Source: Streptomyces sp. A1136 (GTDB lineage Bacteria; Actinomycetota; Actinomycetes; Streptomycetales; Streptomycetaceae). From it: a DNA stretch of 64,000 nt. The translations under genes were made by a program, and so were the position numbers. Positions 51,206-58,976 of this stretch are shown here, piece by piece (position 1 is the stretch's first letter; each line of letters begins with the position of its first letter). The stretch is from assembly GCF_004795055.1 (NCBI RefSeq), contig NZ_SSBJ01000001.1, positions 124,001 to 188,000 of the forward strand, given 5' to 3'. The notes under the pieces are model-generated. The model was not told the origin of the DNA, made no database searches, and saw only the letters and a program-made list of their open reading frames with translations.

Positions 51206-52030
51206 TTACGGGCTGTTCAGCGCGGGCGGGGGACCCTGACCGCGGGGGCGTTCCCCGGTCATCCTGCCCCATACGATCATCCGGTAGGTGCTGGTGAACT
51301 CCGGCGTGCAGGTCGTCAGCGTGATGTACCGGCCGGGTCCGGTGAACCCCGAGCCCTCGGGAACCGGCTTGATCACCGACACGTTGGCCGGTGAGGTCTG
51401 CGGCAGCGCCGAGGTCATCTCATAGGTGTAGTAGGCGTCCCGGGTCTCCACCACGATCGGGTCACCCGATACCAGGCGGTTGATGAAGCGGAACGGTTCG
51501 CCGTGGGTGTTGCGGTGACCGGCCAGGGCGAAGTTGCCCTGCGCGTCGGCCGGCATGGCCGTCTTCAGCGGTCCCTCGCCGTAGTGCCCGACCATCCCCT
51601 TGTCGAGCACCTGCGTCTTGCTGACGCCCTCCGCCACCGGCACCTTCACGTCCAGTTTCGGAATGTGCAGGATCGCGAAGCCCTGGCCGGGCTCGAAGGC
51701 CACCGCCGGCGGCGCGGCCGACCCGCCGGGGGCGTGTTCCCAGTTCTGCCGGAGCGAGCCCGCGGCCCCGTGCGCCGTCCGCTCGGCCAGCACGTTGGTG
51801 TACCAGAGCTGATAGGTGACGAACAGCAGCATCACCACCCCGACGGTGATGAACAGTTCCCCCAAGGCCCTGCTCAGCACCACCAGCGGGCCGCCCGAGC
51901 GCGGGCGCCTGCGGCGGCGTCCACCGCCCCGCTTGCGCGCCCGCGCGTGCGTGCGCTTCGAGGCCTCCTGTGCCGCCTTGCGCCGCGCGGCCCGGCCCCC
52001 CGTGGGGGCGGACGGCGCGACGGTCGTCAC
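51206..52030 (-). CDS. srtE: Class E sortase (second of three)
   Basis: This 274-residue sortase has a basic N terminus of about 50 residues (KRTHARARKRGGGRRRRRPR) before a transmembrane helix (LGELFITVGVVMLLFVTYQL). The catalytic core carries LAGHRNTHGEPFRFIN and ITLTTCTPEFTSTYRM. The GTG start overlaps the amidotransferase stop by 4 bp. It shares the TLTTCTP active-site segment with the first sortase and is its closest relative here. Confidence 0.92.
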   Translation of the reverse strand: MTTVAPSAPTGGRAARRKAAQEASKRTHARARKRGGGRRRRRPRSGGPLVVLSRALGELFITVGVVMLLFVTYQLWYTNVLAERTAHGAAGSLRQNWEHAPGGSAAPPAVAFEPGQGFAILHIPKLDVKVPVAEGVSKTQVLDKGMVGHYGEGPLKTAMPADAQGNFALAGHRNTHGEPFRFINRLVSGDPIVVETRDAYYTYEMTSALPQTSPANVSVIKPVPEGSGFTGPGRYITLTTCTPEFTSTYRMIVWGRMTGERPRGQGPPPALNSP

Positions 52031-52665
52031 GCGACGGCCTTGCCCACCACCGGGGCCAGCCCCACCGACCGCCCCACGGCCCCGGCGTCACCGCAGCGCA
52101 CGAGCCAGTTCGCGAGCATCCGGTGGCCCCACTCCGTCAGCACGGACTCGGGGTGGAACTGCACTCCCTCGACGTCGTGCTGGCGGTGCCGCAGGCCCAT
52201 GATGATCCCGTCCTCGGTGCGCGCGGTGACCTCCAGCGCGTCGGGGAGGGACTGCGGCTCGGCCGCGAGCGAGTGGTAGCGCGTCGCGGTGAACGGCGAC
52301 GGCAGCCCCGCGAACACGCCGAGCCCCTCGTGCACCACCGGCGAGGTCTTGCCGTGCAGCAGCTCCGGCGCCCGGCCGACGACCCCTCCGTAGGCGACGG
52401 CCATCGACTGCATCCCGAGGCAGACACCGAAGACCGGAACGCCCGTGTCGGCGCAGTGCCGCACCATGTCGACGCAGACGCCCGCCTCCTCCGGGGTTCC
52501 CGGGCCGGGCGACAGCAGCACGCCGTCGAAGCCGTCCTGGGCGTGCGCGAGCTCCACCTCGTCGTTGCGCAGCACCTCGCACTCGGCGCCGAGCTGGTAG
52601 AGGTACTGGACCAGATTGAAGACAAAGCTGTCGTAGTTGTCGACAACCAGAATGCGCGCGCTCAC
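52027..52665 (-). CDS. pabA: Aminodeoxychorismate/anthranilate synthase glutamine amidotransferase (PabA/TrpG)
   Basis: This 212-residue class I glutamine amidotransferase shows RILVVDNYDSFVFNLVQYL, LLSPGPGTPEEAG, the nucleophile Cys in PVFGVCLGMQSMAVAYGG and the His-Glu pair in EGVQFHPESVLTEWG. It supplies ammonia for p-aminobenzoate or anthranilate synthesis. Its 4-bp overlaps with the sortase downstream and the small membrane protein upstream place it in a wall-protein operon, an odd but conserved arrangement in Streptomyces. No chorismate-binding partner subunit lies in the window. Confidence 0.93.
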   Translation of the reverse strand: MSARILVVDNYDSFVFNLVQYLYQLGAECEVLRNDEVELAHAQDGFDGVLLSPGPGTPEEAGVCVDMVRHCADTGVPVFGVCLGMQSMAVAYGGVVGRAPELLHGKTSPVVHEGLGVFAGLPSPFTATRYHSLAAEPQSLPDALEVTARTEDGIIMGLRHRQHDVEGVQFHPESVLTEWGHRMLANWLVRCGDAGAVGRSVGLAPVVGKAVA

Positions 52666-52838
52666 GGAGCAGCTCCCGATCCCTCGTCCACCGTCACGTC
52701 GTTGAACGGAAGGAGCGGCTCGGCCCACGGGAAGACGTACTGGAACAGCACGAACACCACCGCGAGGACCAGTGCGAGCGAGATCAGCGCGCGTACCCAT
52801 GCGTTGCCGGGCAGGTGCCGCCAGATCCAGCCGTACAT
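52662..52838 (-). CDS. Small single-pass membrane protein in the sortase operon
   Basis: This 58-residue protein begins MYGWIWRHLPGNAWVRALIS and has one transmembrane helix (ALISLALVLAVVFVLFQYVF) and a short acidic C terminus (DVTVDEGSGAAP). It overlaps the pabA start by 4 bp. The family is not one I can name; small size and operon position suggest a membrane accessory to sortase or division proteins. Confidence 0.8.
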   Translation of the reverse strand: MYGWIWRHLPGNAWVRALISLALVLAVVFVLFQYVFPWAEPLLPFNDVTVDEGSGAAP

Positions 52839-52928
52839 CGTGCCCGCTTCCCTCTCGTTCCACGTTCCTCCCACGCACCGCGGGAGCGGTACCGCAACAG
52901 ACTAAAGCCAGCGGCCCCGCCGAGGGCG

Positions 52929-53687
52929 TCACCTCGTCAATCCCTCCGGCGGACCCTGTGCGGACGAGCGGGTTCCGGTGAGTTCCGCCCACACCACCAG
53001 TCGGTGGCTGTGACCCCATTCCGGTTCGCAGGTGGTCAGCGTCAGGTACCGGCCGGGGGCGCCGAAGGGGGAACCGCGCGGCACCGGGTCGAGCACCCCC
53101 GTCTCGGTGGGCAGGATGCGCGACGGCGCCGCCCGGACGGTGTACGTGTACCAGGTCTCGGCGTCCTTGACGATCACGGCGTCCCCGGGGCGCAGCTCCG
53201 GCACGTCCTTGAAGGGGTCCCCGTAGGTCCGCCGGTGCCCGGCCACCGAGAAGTTCCCGCTCTCCCCGGGTCGGGCCGTACCCCGGTAGTGACCGAGGCC
53301 CTTCTTCAGGGTGTCCGGGCCGGTGCCCTCCAGTACGGGCTTGTTCCAGTCCGCGCCGAAGCGGGGCACGTACATCTCGGCGAAGGCGCGCCCCTCGGCG
53401 GGCGGCGGGGCCGGGGAGGCGGGGGATGCCTGGGGTGGGGCGGTGCGGGCGGTGGGGGCCGCGTGCCCGGCGGGCCGCTCGGGGGCCGACCAGCTCCGGC
53501 GCAGCCGGGCCACCTGGTCGTCCATGTCGCGATCGGCCCGGACCCCCGTCCACAGCAGCAGGTACACCACGAACAGCAGGATCAGCGTGCCGACCGTCAG
53601 GCACACCTCGCTGAACGTCCGTACCAGCAGGCGCGGTACGACGTCAGGGCGTCGGCGTGGACGTGGCGGGTTCCACCGGCTTCGCAT
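52929..53687 (-). CDS. Class E sortase (third of three, more divergent)
   Basis: This 252-residue sortase has a proline/arginine-rich N terminus, a transmembrane helix (VCLTVGTLILLFVVYLLLWT) and catalytic SVAGHRRTYGDPF, LTLTTCEPEWGHSHRL. The active-site Cys is followed by Glu rather than Thr, and the His-Arg segment reads HSHR rather than SKYR/STYR, so its substrates may differ. Its start lies 43 bp inside the end of the DUF881 gene; no later start codon looks better. Confidence 0.9.
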   Translation of the reverse strand: MRSRWNPPRPRRRPDVVPRLLVRTFSEVCLTVGTLILLFVVYLLLWTGVRADRDMDDQVARLRRSWSAPERPAGHAAPTARTAPPQASPASPAPPPAEGRAFAEMYVPRFGADWNKPVLEGTGPDTLKKGLGHYRGTARPGESGNFSVAGHRRTYGDPFKDVPELRPGDAVIVKDAETWYTYTVRAAPSRILPTETGVLDPVPRGSPFGAPGRYLTLTTCEPEWGHSHRLVVWAELTGTRSSAQGPPEGLTR

Positions 53688-54456
53688 AGTGGAGGTCCAC
53701 TGTGCCGGAGTAGCCGGGCAGTGTCAGCGCCTTGTGGTCGTCCACTTTCCAGCCGAGGCCGTAGGCGGTGACGTACAGCTGGTAGTTCTGCAGGGCGGGC
53801 GAGGCCGCCAGGGCCTTGTGCAACGCGCCCGGGTCGCCGACCGCGGAGACCTTGTACGGGGGCGAGTAGACCCGGCCCTGGAGGATCAGCGTGTTGCCGA
53901 CGCAGCGCACGGCGCTGGTGGAGATCAGGCGCTGGTCCATGATCTGGATGCCGGTGGCGCCGCCCTGCCACAGCGCGTTCACCACGGCCTGGAGGTCCTG
54001 CTGGTGGATGACCAGGTCGTTGGGCTGGGGGTCGGGCACGTTGGGGATGCGGGGGGTGGCGTTGGGGGGAGCGTCGTTGAGGGTGACGGTCAGCCCCTTG
54101 CCGGAGATCTCCTCGGTGCCCGAGGCGGTGCGCAGGGCGGCCAGCTTGGCGTCCTCCGCCTTGGTGCTGCCGTCGTCACGCTCGGCGAGGGCGTCCACCT
54201 GGGCGCGTACGGCCGCGGTGGTCCGCTCCAGGTCGCCGTTCTTCTGGCTGCGTTCCTGGATCAGGTCGGAGAGCTTGAGGAGCGACGCGTCCGTGCGGAT
54301 GTTCGTACCCTTGGACGTGTTGAAGCTGGTGACGAAAATGAGGCCGGCGAGGGCGAAAACGGCGGCCGTCAGCAGCCGGACCGGTCGCAGCCGGCGGCGG
54401 GGACCCGCGGAGGAGTCGTCGGAATCGCTCAACGTACCCTTCTCCTTCAACGCCAC
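53644..54456 (-). CDS. DUF881 family membrane protein
   Basis: This 270-residue protein has one N-terminal transmembrane helix (LLTAAVFALAGLIFVTSFNT), a coiled-coil stretch (LLKLSDLIQERSQKNGDLER) and the DUF881 domain (GKGLTVTLNDAPP, DLVIHQQDLQAVVNALWQGG, ISTSAVRCVGNTLILQG). DUF881 proteins are extracytoplasmic and cluster with division genes in actinobacteria, but their activity is unknown. Starts divergently from crgA with 67 bp between them. Confidence 0.9.
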   Translation of the reverse strand: MALKEKGTLSDSDDSSAGPRRRLRPVRLLTAAVFALAGLIFVTSFNTSKGTNIRTDASLLKLSDLIQERSQKNGDLERTTAAVRAQVDALAERDDGSTKAEDAKLAALRTASGTEEISGKGLTVTLNDAPPNATPRIPNVPDPQPNDLVIHQQDLQAVVNALWQGGATGIQIMDQRLISTSAVRCVGNTLILQGRVYSPPYKVSAVGDPGALHKALAASPALQNYQLYVTAYGLGWKVDDHKALTLPGYSGTVDLHYAKPVEPATSTPTP

Positions 54457-54523
54457 AGGTCCACTACGCTAACGGACGCCCGGGGCAGGCAAGGTCCCCA
54501 GCGCATCGACAGGAGAGCCCCTC

Positions 54524-54778
54524 GTGCCGAAGTCACGTATCCGCAAGAAGGACGACTACACGCCGCCGCCGACGCGGCAGCCGCAGGCGATCAGGTTGAC
54601 GAACCGCAGCTGGGTCGCCCCGGTCATGCTGGCGTTCTTCCTCATCGGCCTCGCCTGGATCGTCGTCTTCTATGTGACCGATACCCAGCTGCCCGTCGAA
54701 TCACTGGGCAACTGGAACATCGTGGTCGGTTTCGGTTTCATCGCGGCGGGCTTCGGCGTCTCGACGCAGTGGAAGTAG
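54524..54778 (+). CDS. crgA: Cell division protein CrgA
   Basis: This 84-residue protein (GTG start) has a charged N terminus ([16 protein letters not shown]) and two transmembrane helices ([20 protein letters not shown] and [18 protein letters not shown]) separated by an external loop, the exact CrgA layout. CrgA coordinates FtsZ-ring assembly and septal peptidoglycan synthesis in Streptomyces and mycobacteria. Confidence 0.95.
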   Translation: MPKSRIRKKDDYTPPPTRQPQAIRLTNRSWVAPVMLAFFLIGLAWIVVFYVTDTQLPVESLGNWNIVVGFGFIAAGFGVSTQWK

Positions 54779-54828
54779 CCGGGCGGGCATAGCGCACTTC
54801 CCCCGCCGAAGGAAGCTCTCCCCATGAG

Positions 54829-54888
54829 TTATCCACAGCGTCATCCACACCTGAGGAAAAGGCAGAAGATCTGTGGATAACTCTGTGG
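54829..54888. other. Cluster of DnaA boxes between crgA and the rhomboid gene
   Basis: Within 60 bp there is a perfect TTATCCACA at 54829-54837, a one-mismatch TCATCCACA at 54841-54849, a perfect TGTGGATAA (complement) at 54872-54880 and a partial TGTGGAG at 54884. The two perfect boxes face each other. The short stretch is AT-richer than its neighbours. DnaA could bind cooperatively here; the main oriC, between dnaA and dnaN, should lie beyond gyrA outside the window. Confidence 0.75.
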
Positions 54889-54939
54889 AGAGTTGACGCC
54901 GGTGTGATCAGGTGAGTGCCGTCGGGGGCGGGGCGGCAC

Positions 54940-55821
54940 TCAGCCGAGCGCCGCCAGATCGGCCGTTCTGACGGCGATCAGCAGCACTGCCAGCAGGAAT
55001 ACCGCCACGCAGCTCCCCCACTGGACGAGCACCCGCTTCCTGCCCGAGCCCCGGGCGAGCAGTCCCAGGGTGACCAGGGCGCCGGTGACCAGGCCGCCCA
55101 CATGCGCCTGCCAGGACACGCTCATGCCACCGATCCGCACGAAGGTCAGCGCCAGCATCAGGGCGACCATGATGATCACCGGGCGCATCTCGTACCGCAT
55201 CCGGCGCGCGAGGACGGCCGTGGCGCCGAGCAGGCCGAAGATGGCGCCCGACGCGCCGAGGGTCGCGGTGTTCGGCGCGGTCAGCAGATAGACGAGGGCG
55301 CTCCCGCCCAGGCCTGACAGCAGGTATACGGCCAGGTAGCGGCCCCGGCCCAGCGCCGCCTCCAGCGGTCCGCCGAGCACCCACAGGCCGATCATGTTGC
55401 CGATCAGGTGCCACCACTCGGTGTGCAGGAAGACCGAGGTCAGCAGCCGGTGGTACTCACCGGTGGACACACCCTCCAAGGGTGCTCCGTAGTACTCCAC
55501 GTAGCGGCCGAGCAGCTCCAGCCGCACGGGCAGGCCGGGCACCGCCTGTGCGACGAGGAACAGCGCGACGTTGATGCCGATCAGGATCTTGGTGACCAGG
55601 CGCGGATCGGCGGCGACCGCGCCGCCCGCCAGGGTCCGCGGCGCATGGGGGGCGGGGCGCCGGCCCGTGCCGGAACCCTCGCGGACGCACTCGGGGCACT
55701 GGAAGCCGACCGAGGCGCTGATCATGCACTCCGGGCAGATCGGCCGGTCGCAGCGGACGCAGCGAATCCCCGTGTCGCGCTCCGGATGGCGGTAGCACCC
55801 CGGCAGACGGTCGGTGTCCAT
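54940..55821 (-). CDS. Rhomboid intramembrane serine protease with N-terminal zinc finger
   Basis: This 293-residue protein begins with a cysteine/histidine zinc-binding segment (CYRHPERDTGIRCVRCDRPI then CPECM and CPECV; about residues 9-47). A rhomboid domain follows with the WWHLIGNMIGLWVLGGPLE motif, catalytic Ser at about 191 in GASGAIFG and His at about 239 in WQAHVGG. It cleaves membrane proteins within the bilayer. The B-box-type finger fused to rhomboid is common in actinobacteria; its role is unknown. Confidence 0.93.
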   Translation of the reverse strand: MDTDRLPGCYRHPERDTGIRCVRCDRPICPECMISASVGFQCPECVREGSGTGRRPAPHAPRTLAGGAVAADPRLVTKILIGINVALFLVAQAVPGLPVRLELLGRYVEYYGAPLEGVSTGEYHRLLTSVFLHTEWWHLIGNMIGLWVLGGPLEAALGRGRYLAVYLLSGLGGSALVYLLTAPNTATLGASGAIFGLLGATAVLARRMRYEMRPVIIMVALMLALTFVRIGGMSVSWQAHVGGLVTGALVTLGLLARGSGRKRVLVQWGSCVAVFLLAVLLIAVRTADLAALG

Positions 55822-55939
55822 CGTTCCCCTCGATCCACGGCGGGACGGGCGCGCGGCGCCGTCCCACCGGTCCGGTCACGGTACGTATCGAGGACGGACG
55901 GGCGGGGCGGAAAGGTTCCCGGCGCGGCGCCGCGCGGGG

Positions 55940-56467
<528 letters not shown>

Positions 56468-56645
56468 CGGGATCTGCCTTCCCTAGTGCTCGCTGTCGGT
56501 GCCCGATCCTCCCACGATGGGGGCCGCCACACGGAAAACCCTCCACCCGTATGCCCTGTCACACATGCCCGTTGGCGTCGGTACAGGCATGATCCGACAA
56601 AGGGTGGAAAGGTGAACTGTGTCCGCCACCGAGGAGGAGGATCCC

Positions 56646-57332
56646 GTGACCCGCAAGGACAGCGTGCGCCTGGCAGCCGAGAACGCCAGGGAGAGCATGC
56701 GGCACGCAGCGGAAGTGGTGGCGCCGTACGCAGAAACCGCCAAGGACGCGGCTGTGCACTACGCGCAAGAGGCGAACGAGCGGCTGGCGCCGAAGGTTTC
56801 GTACGCGGCCGGAGAGGCCGCCCGACAAGCCCGCACGACCTACGACAGCCACCTGCAGCCGCGCCTCAAGGCCGCGCGGGCGCATGTGCCTCCGCCGGTC
56901 GACCGGGCCGCCACCACCGCCGTGCACCAGACGCGCCGGGTGGCGCGCCAGGCCGCCGACTACACGCAGCCGCGACTCGAGAGCGCGCTTGCGGCCGCCC
57001 AACCCATGGCGGAGGAAGCCGCGTCGCGTTCCGCGGCGGCACTCGCGGCGCTGCGCGGCCAGGTGACGGCCAAGGAGGTGCAGCGGCTGGTACGCAAGCA
57101 CGAACGGCGGGCGCGCGCGGGCCGGCTGCTCAAGGGCATCGCGGTGGCCGGCCTGGTCGCGGGCGCCGCCTACGCCGCGTGGAAGTGGTGGGACCAGCAG
57201 TCCAACCCGGACTGGCTCGTCGAGCCGCCGGCGGCCACGGAGCCGGGGCGGGACGCCGAATCGGCGAGCTTCGACGACGAACTGGCGGCCAAGGAGAACG
57301 AGGCCGGCTCGAACGGCGAGCCACAGGTCTGA
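56646..57332 (+). CDS. DUF5324 family membrane protein
   Basis: This 228-residue protein starts at a GTG preceded by GAGGAGGAGG with about 5-7 bp spacing, which decides against the in-frame GTG at 56619. It is mostly an Ala-rich amphipathic helix (KDSVRLAAENARESMRHAAE and further periodic repeats). One transmembrane helix lies near 165-182 (LLKGIAVAGLVAGAAYAAWK), followed by an acidic external tail. The family occurs in Streptomyces; no activity is known. The coiled-coil-like helix suggests membrane or wall association. Confidence 0.82.
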   Translation: MTRKDSVRLAAENARESMRHAAEVVAPYAETAKDAAVHYAQEANERLAPKVSYAAGEAARQARTTYDSHLQPRLKAARAHVPPPVDRAATTAVHQTRRVARQAADYTQPRLESALAAAQPMAEEAASRSAAALAALRGQVTAKEVQRLVRKHERRARAGRLLKGIAVAGLVAGAAYAAWKWWDQQSNPDWLVEPPAATEPGRDAESASFDDELAAKENEAGSNGEPQV

Positions 57333-57383
57333 CGGACATCGCCCGAGGCACGGCACCGCCCAAGGGCACGGCATCGCCCAAGG

Positions 57384-57430
57384 CACGGTGGAGGGGCCCG
57401 GATCGATTCGATCCGGGCCCCTCCACCGTG
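57384..57430. terminator. Bidirectional terminator with a perfect 22-bp stem
   Basis: Positions 57384-57405 and 57409-57430 are perfect reverse complements around an ATT loop; the stem includes GGTGGAGGGGCCCGGATCG. It separates the convergent DUF5324 and LysM genes. Confidence 0.9.
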
Positions 57431-57437
57431 TCCGGGG

Positions 57438-57884
57438 TCAGTTCGGGAGCATGAGCACCATGCCCGGCCGGATCAGGTCCGGGTTCGGGCCGACGACGGA
57501 CTTGTTCATGGCGTAGAGCTCGCGCCAGCGCCCCTCGTTGCCCAGCTCGCGGCGGGCGATGGCGGAAAGCGAGTCACCCGCCTTGACGATGTAGGTGCGC
57601 TGCGCCTCGGACGGCGGCTTGGGCGCCGCCGGGACCGCCTTGTGGGCAGCGGAGCCCGGCGTGGGCGTCTTGTGCTGCACGTGCCCGGGTGCGGGCTTGG
57701 GAGGCGCCGCGGCGGCCATCCGTTCGGCCGCCCTGGGGCCGGAGGCGGCGTCGGTGTACTTCCCGCCCATGTCGTTGGGCCCGGTGGGCCTGACGGGGGC
57801 CTGCTGCTCGACCTGCTCCTTCGCCTTCTCGGCGGCCTCTTCCCGCCTCTTCTTGTCGGACTTCAGAAAGTCGAAGATTCCCAT
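57438..57884 (-). CDS. Small LysM-domain protein
   Basis: This 148-residue protein has a charged N terminus (MGIFDFLKSDKKRREEAAEK), an Ala/Pro-rich middle and a C-terminal LysM domain (RTYIVKAGDSLSAIARRELG to PDLIRPGMVLMLP). LysM binds N-acetylglucosamine in peptidoglycan, yet no signal peptide or transmembrane helix is visible. The protein may act inside the cell or use another route. This resembles the BON/LysM protein YgaU. Confidence 0.88.
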   Translation of the reverse strand: MGIFDFLKSDKKRREEAAEKAKEQVEQQAPVRPTGPNDMGGKYTDAASGPRAAERMAAAAPPKPAPGHVQHKTPTPGSAAHKAVPAAPKPPSEAQRTYIVKAGDSLSAIARRELGNEGRWRELYAMNKSVVGPNPDLIRPGMVLMLPN

Positions 57885-58043
57885 GGTGTGTGCGCCTCCG
57901 GCGTGGTTTCGCCCCCCTGCTCACAGTGCCTCACCCCACTCTCGACCACCATCCACGCCCCGGCCCCGTGACTGGCCCGTCCGGGCGACGGGGCGTCCTC
58001 GCCGATCCGGCCCGGACCGGAGTCCGCACTCGGCGTGGCCGAT

Positions 58044-58057
58044 GTTTCACGTGAAAC
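58044..58057. other. parS: parS site
   Basis: Perfect GTTTCACGTGAAAC within a longer 20-bp palindrome GATGTTTCACGTGAAACATC. It lies in the intergenic space between the LysM gene and tRNA-Ala. Confidence 0.95.
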
Positions 58058-58110
58058 ATCGGTTCGCTTGGGCGGCGCGCTCGCTCCGGCTTGCGTGCGC
58101 CACATGCGAA

Positions 58111-58154
58111 AAAGACCCCCTCGACCAGTGTTTCCGCTGGTCAAGGGGGTCTTT
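58111..58154 (-). terminator. Terminator downstream of tRNA-Ala
   Basis: AAAGACCCCCTCGACCAG (58111-58128) pairs with CTGGTCAAGGGGGTCTTT (58137-58154), with one position pairing as G-U in RNA. On the minus strand it ends in TTTTT, and it lies 6 bp past the tRNA 3' end. Confidence 0.8.
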
Positions 58155-58160
58155 CAGGAG

Positions 58161-58233
58161 TGGAGCCTAGGAGATTCGAACTCCTGACATCTGCCTTGCA
58201 AAGGCAGCGCTCTACCAACTGAGCTAAGGCCCC
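58161..58233 (-). tRNA. tRNA-Ala (anticodon TGC)
   Basis: The complement reads GGGGCCTTAGCTCAGTTGGT and onward to an anticodon stem CTGCC/GGCAG with loop TTTGCAA, giving TGC. The T-arm AGGAGTTCGAATCTCCT and acceptor AGGCTCC follow. A G-U pair occurs in the acceptor stem. CCA is not encoded. Confidence 0.95.
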
Positions 58234-58393
58234 GAAAACGGATACGCCCGTCCCTTGGTGAAGGAGTGGTCGTTCCGCAGAACAGAGTACCGGGTGTACC
58301 CCCTCATCCCGCAAAATGATAGGGACTCCCGCCCCGCGACCACTCTCCGTAAGATGCTCGCGAGGTTCGCACCAGCGAAGGGGAGTTGTCAGC

Positions 58394-58942
58394 GTGGACG
58401 CAGTACAGCAAGAGGCCACCGCCAGAGCCAGGGAGCTCCAGCGCAGTTGGTACGGCGAGCCGCTGGGAGCGCTCTTTCGCCGGCTCATAGACGACCTCGG
58501 GCTGAACCAGGCCCGCCTCGCTGCCGTCCTCGGACTGTCGGCCCCGATGCTGTCCCAGCTGATGAGCGGCCAGCGGGCCAAGATCGGGAACCCTGCCGTG
58601 GTCCAGCGGGTCCAGGCGCTCCAAGACCTCGCCGGTCAGGTCGCCGACGGCAGCGTCAGCGCGGCCGAGGCCACCGACCGCATGGACGAGATCAAGCGGA
58701 CGCAGGGCGGCTCCGTCCTCAGCAACAGCGGTCAGACGAGCACCGGTTCGGGCGCACCCACGGTGAAGCGGGTCGTGCGCGAGATCCAGTCCCTGCTGCG
58801 TTCGGTCTCCGCCGCGGGCGACATCATCGACGCCGCGGACACGCTCGCCGCCAGCCATCCGGAACTCGCCGAGTTCCTGCGGGTCTACGGCGCCGGCCGC
58901 ACCTCCGACGCGGTCGCCCACTACGAGGCGCACCAGAACTGA
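58394..58942 (+). CDS. Helix-turn-helix DNA-binding protein preceding a kinase gene
   Basis: This 182-residue protein has an XRE-like HTH (DDLGLNQARLAAVLGLSAPM, then LSQLMSGQRAKIGNPAVVQR; about 32-75), followed by a helical C-terminal half. Two short linkers, one Ser/Thr/Gly-rich (SNSGQTSTGSGAP), separate helices. The GTG at 58394 has GGGGAG about 8 nt upstream. The kinase gene follows after 34 bp, so the pair is probably co-transcribed and the HTH protein could be a kinase target. Family otherwise unrecognised. Confidence 0.82.
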   Translation: MDAVQQEATARARELQRSWYGEPLGALFRRLIDDLGLNQARLAAVLGLSAPMLSQLMSGQRAKIGNPAVVQRVQALQDLAGQVADGSVSAAEATDRMDEIKRTQGGSVLSNSGQTSTGSGAPTVKRVVREIQSLLRSVSAAGDIIDAADTLAASHPELAEFLRVYGAGRTSDAVAHYEAHQN

Positions 58943-58976
58943 CCGCACGAGCGACGACGGGGGGACGGGCAGAGCG

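Noticed and set aside
48228..51272. A 1014-codon minus-strand open frame over pknB
   Set aside because: It is the shadow of the pknB coding strand with Val/Gly/Asp/His-rich sequence, and it crosses the 18-bp terminator stem at 50383-50424.
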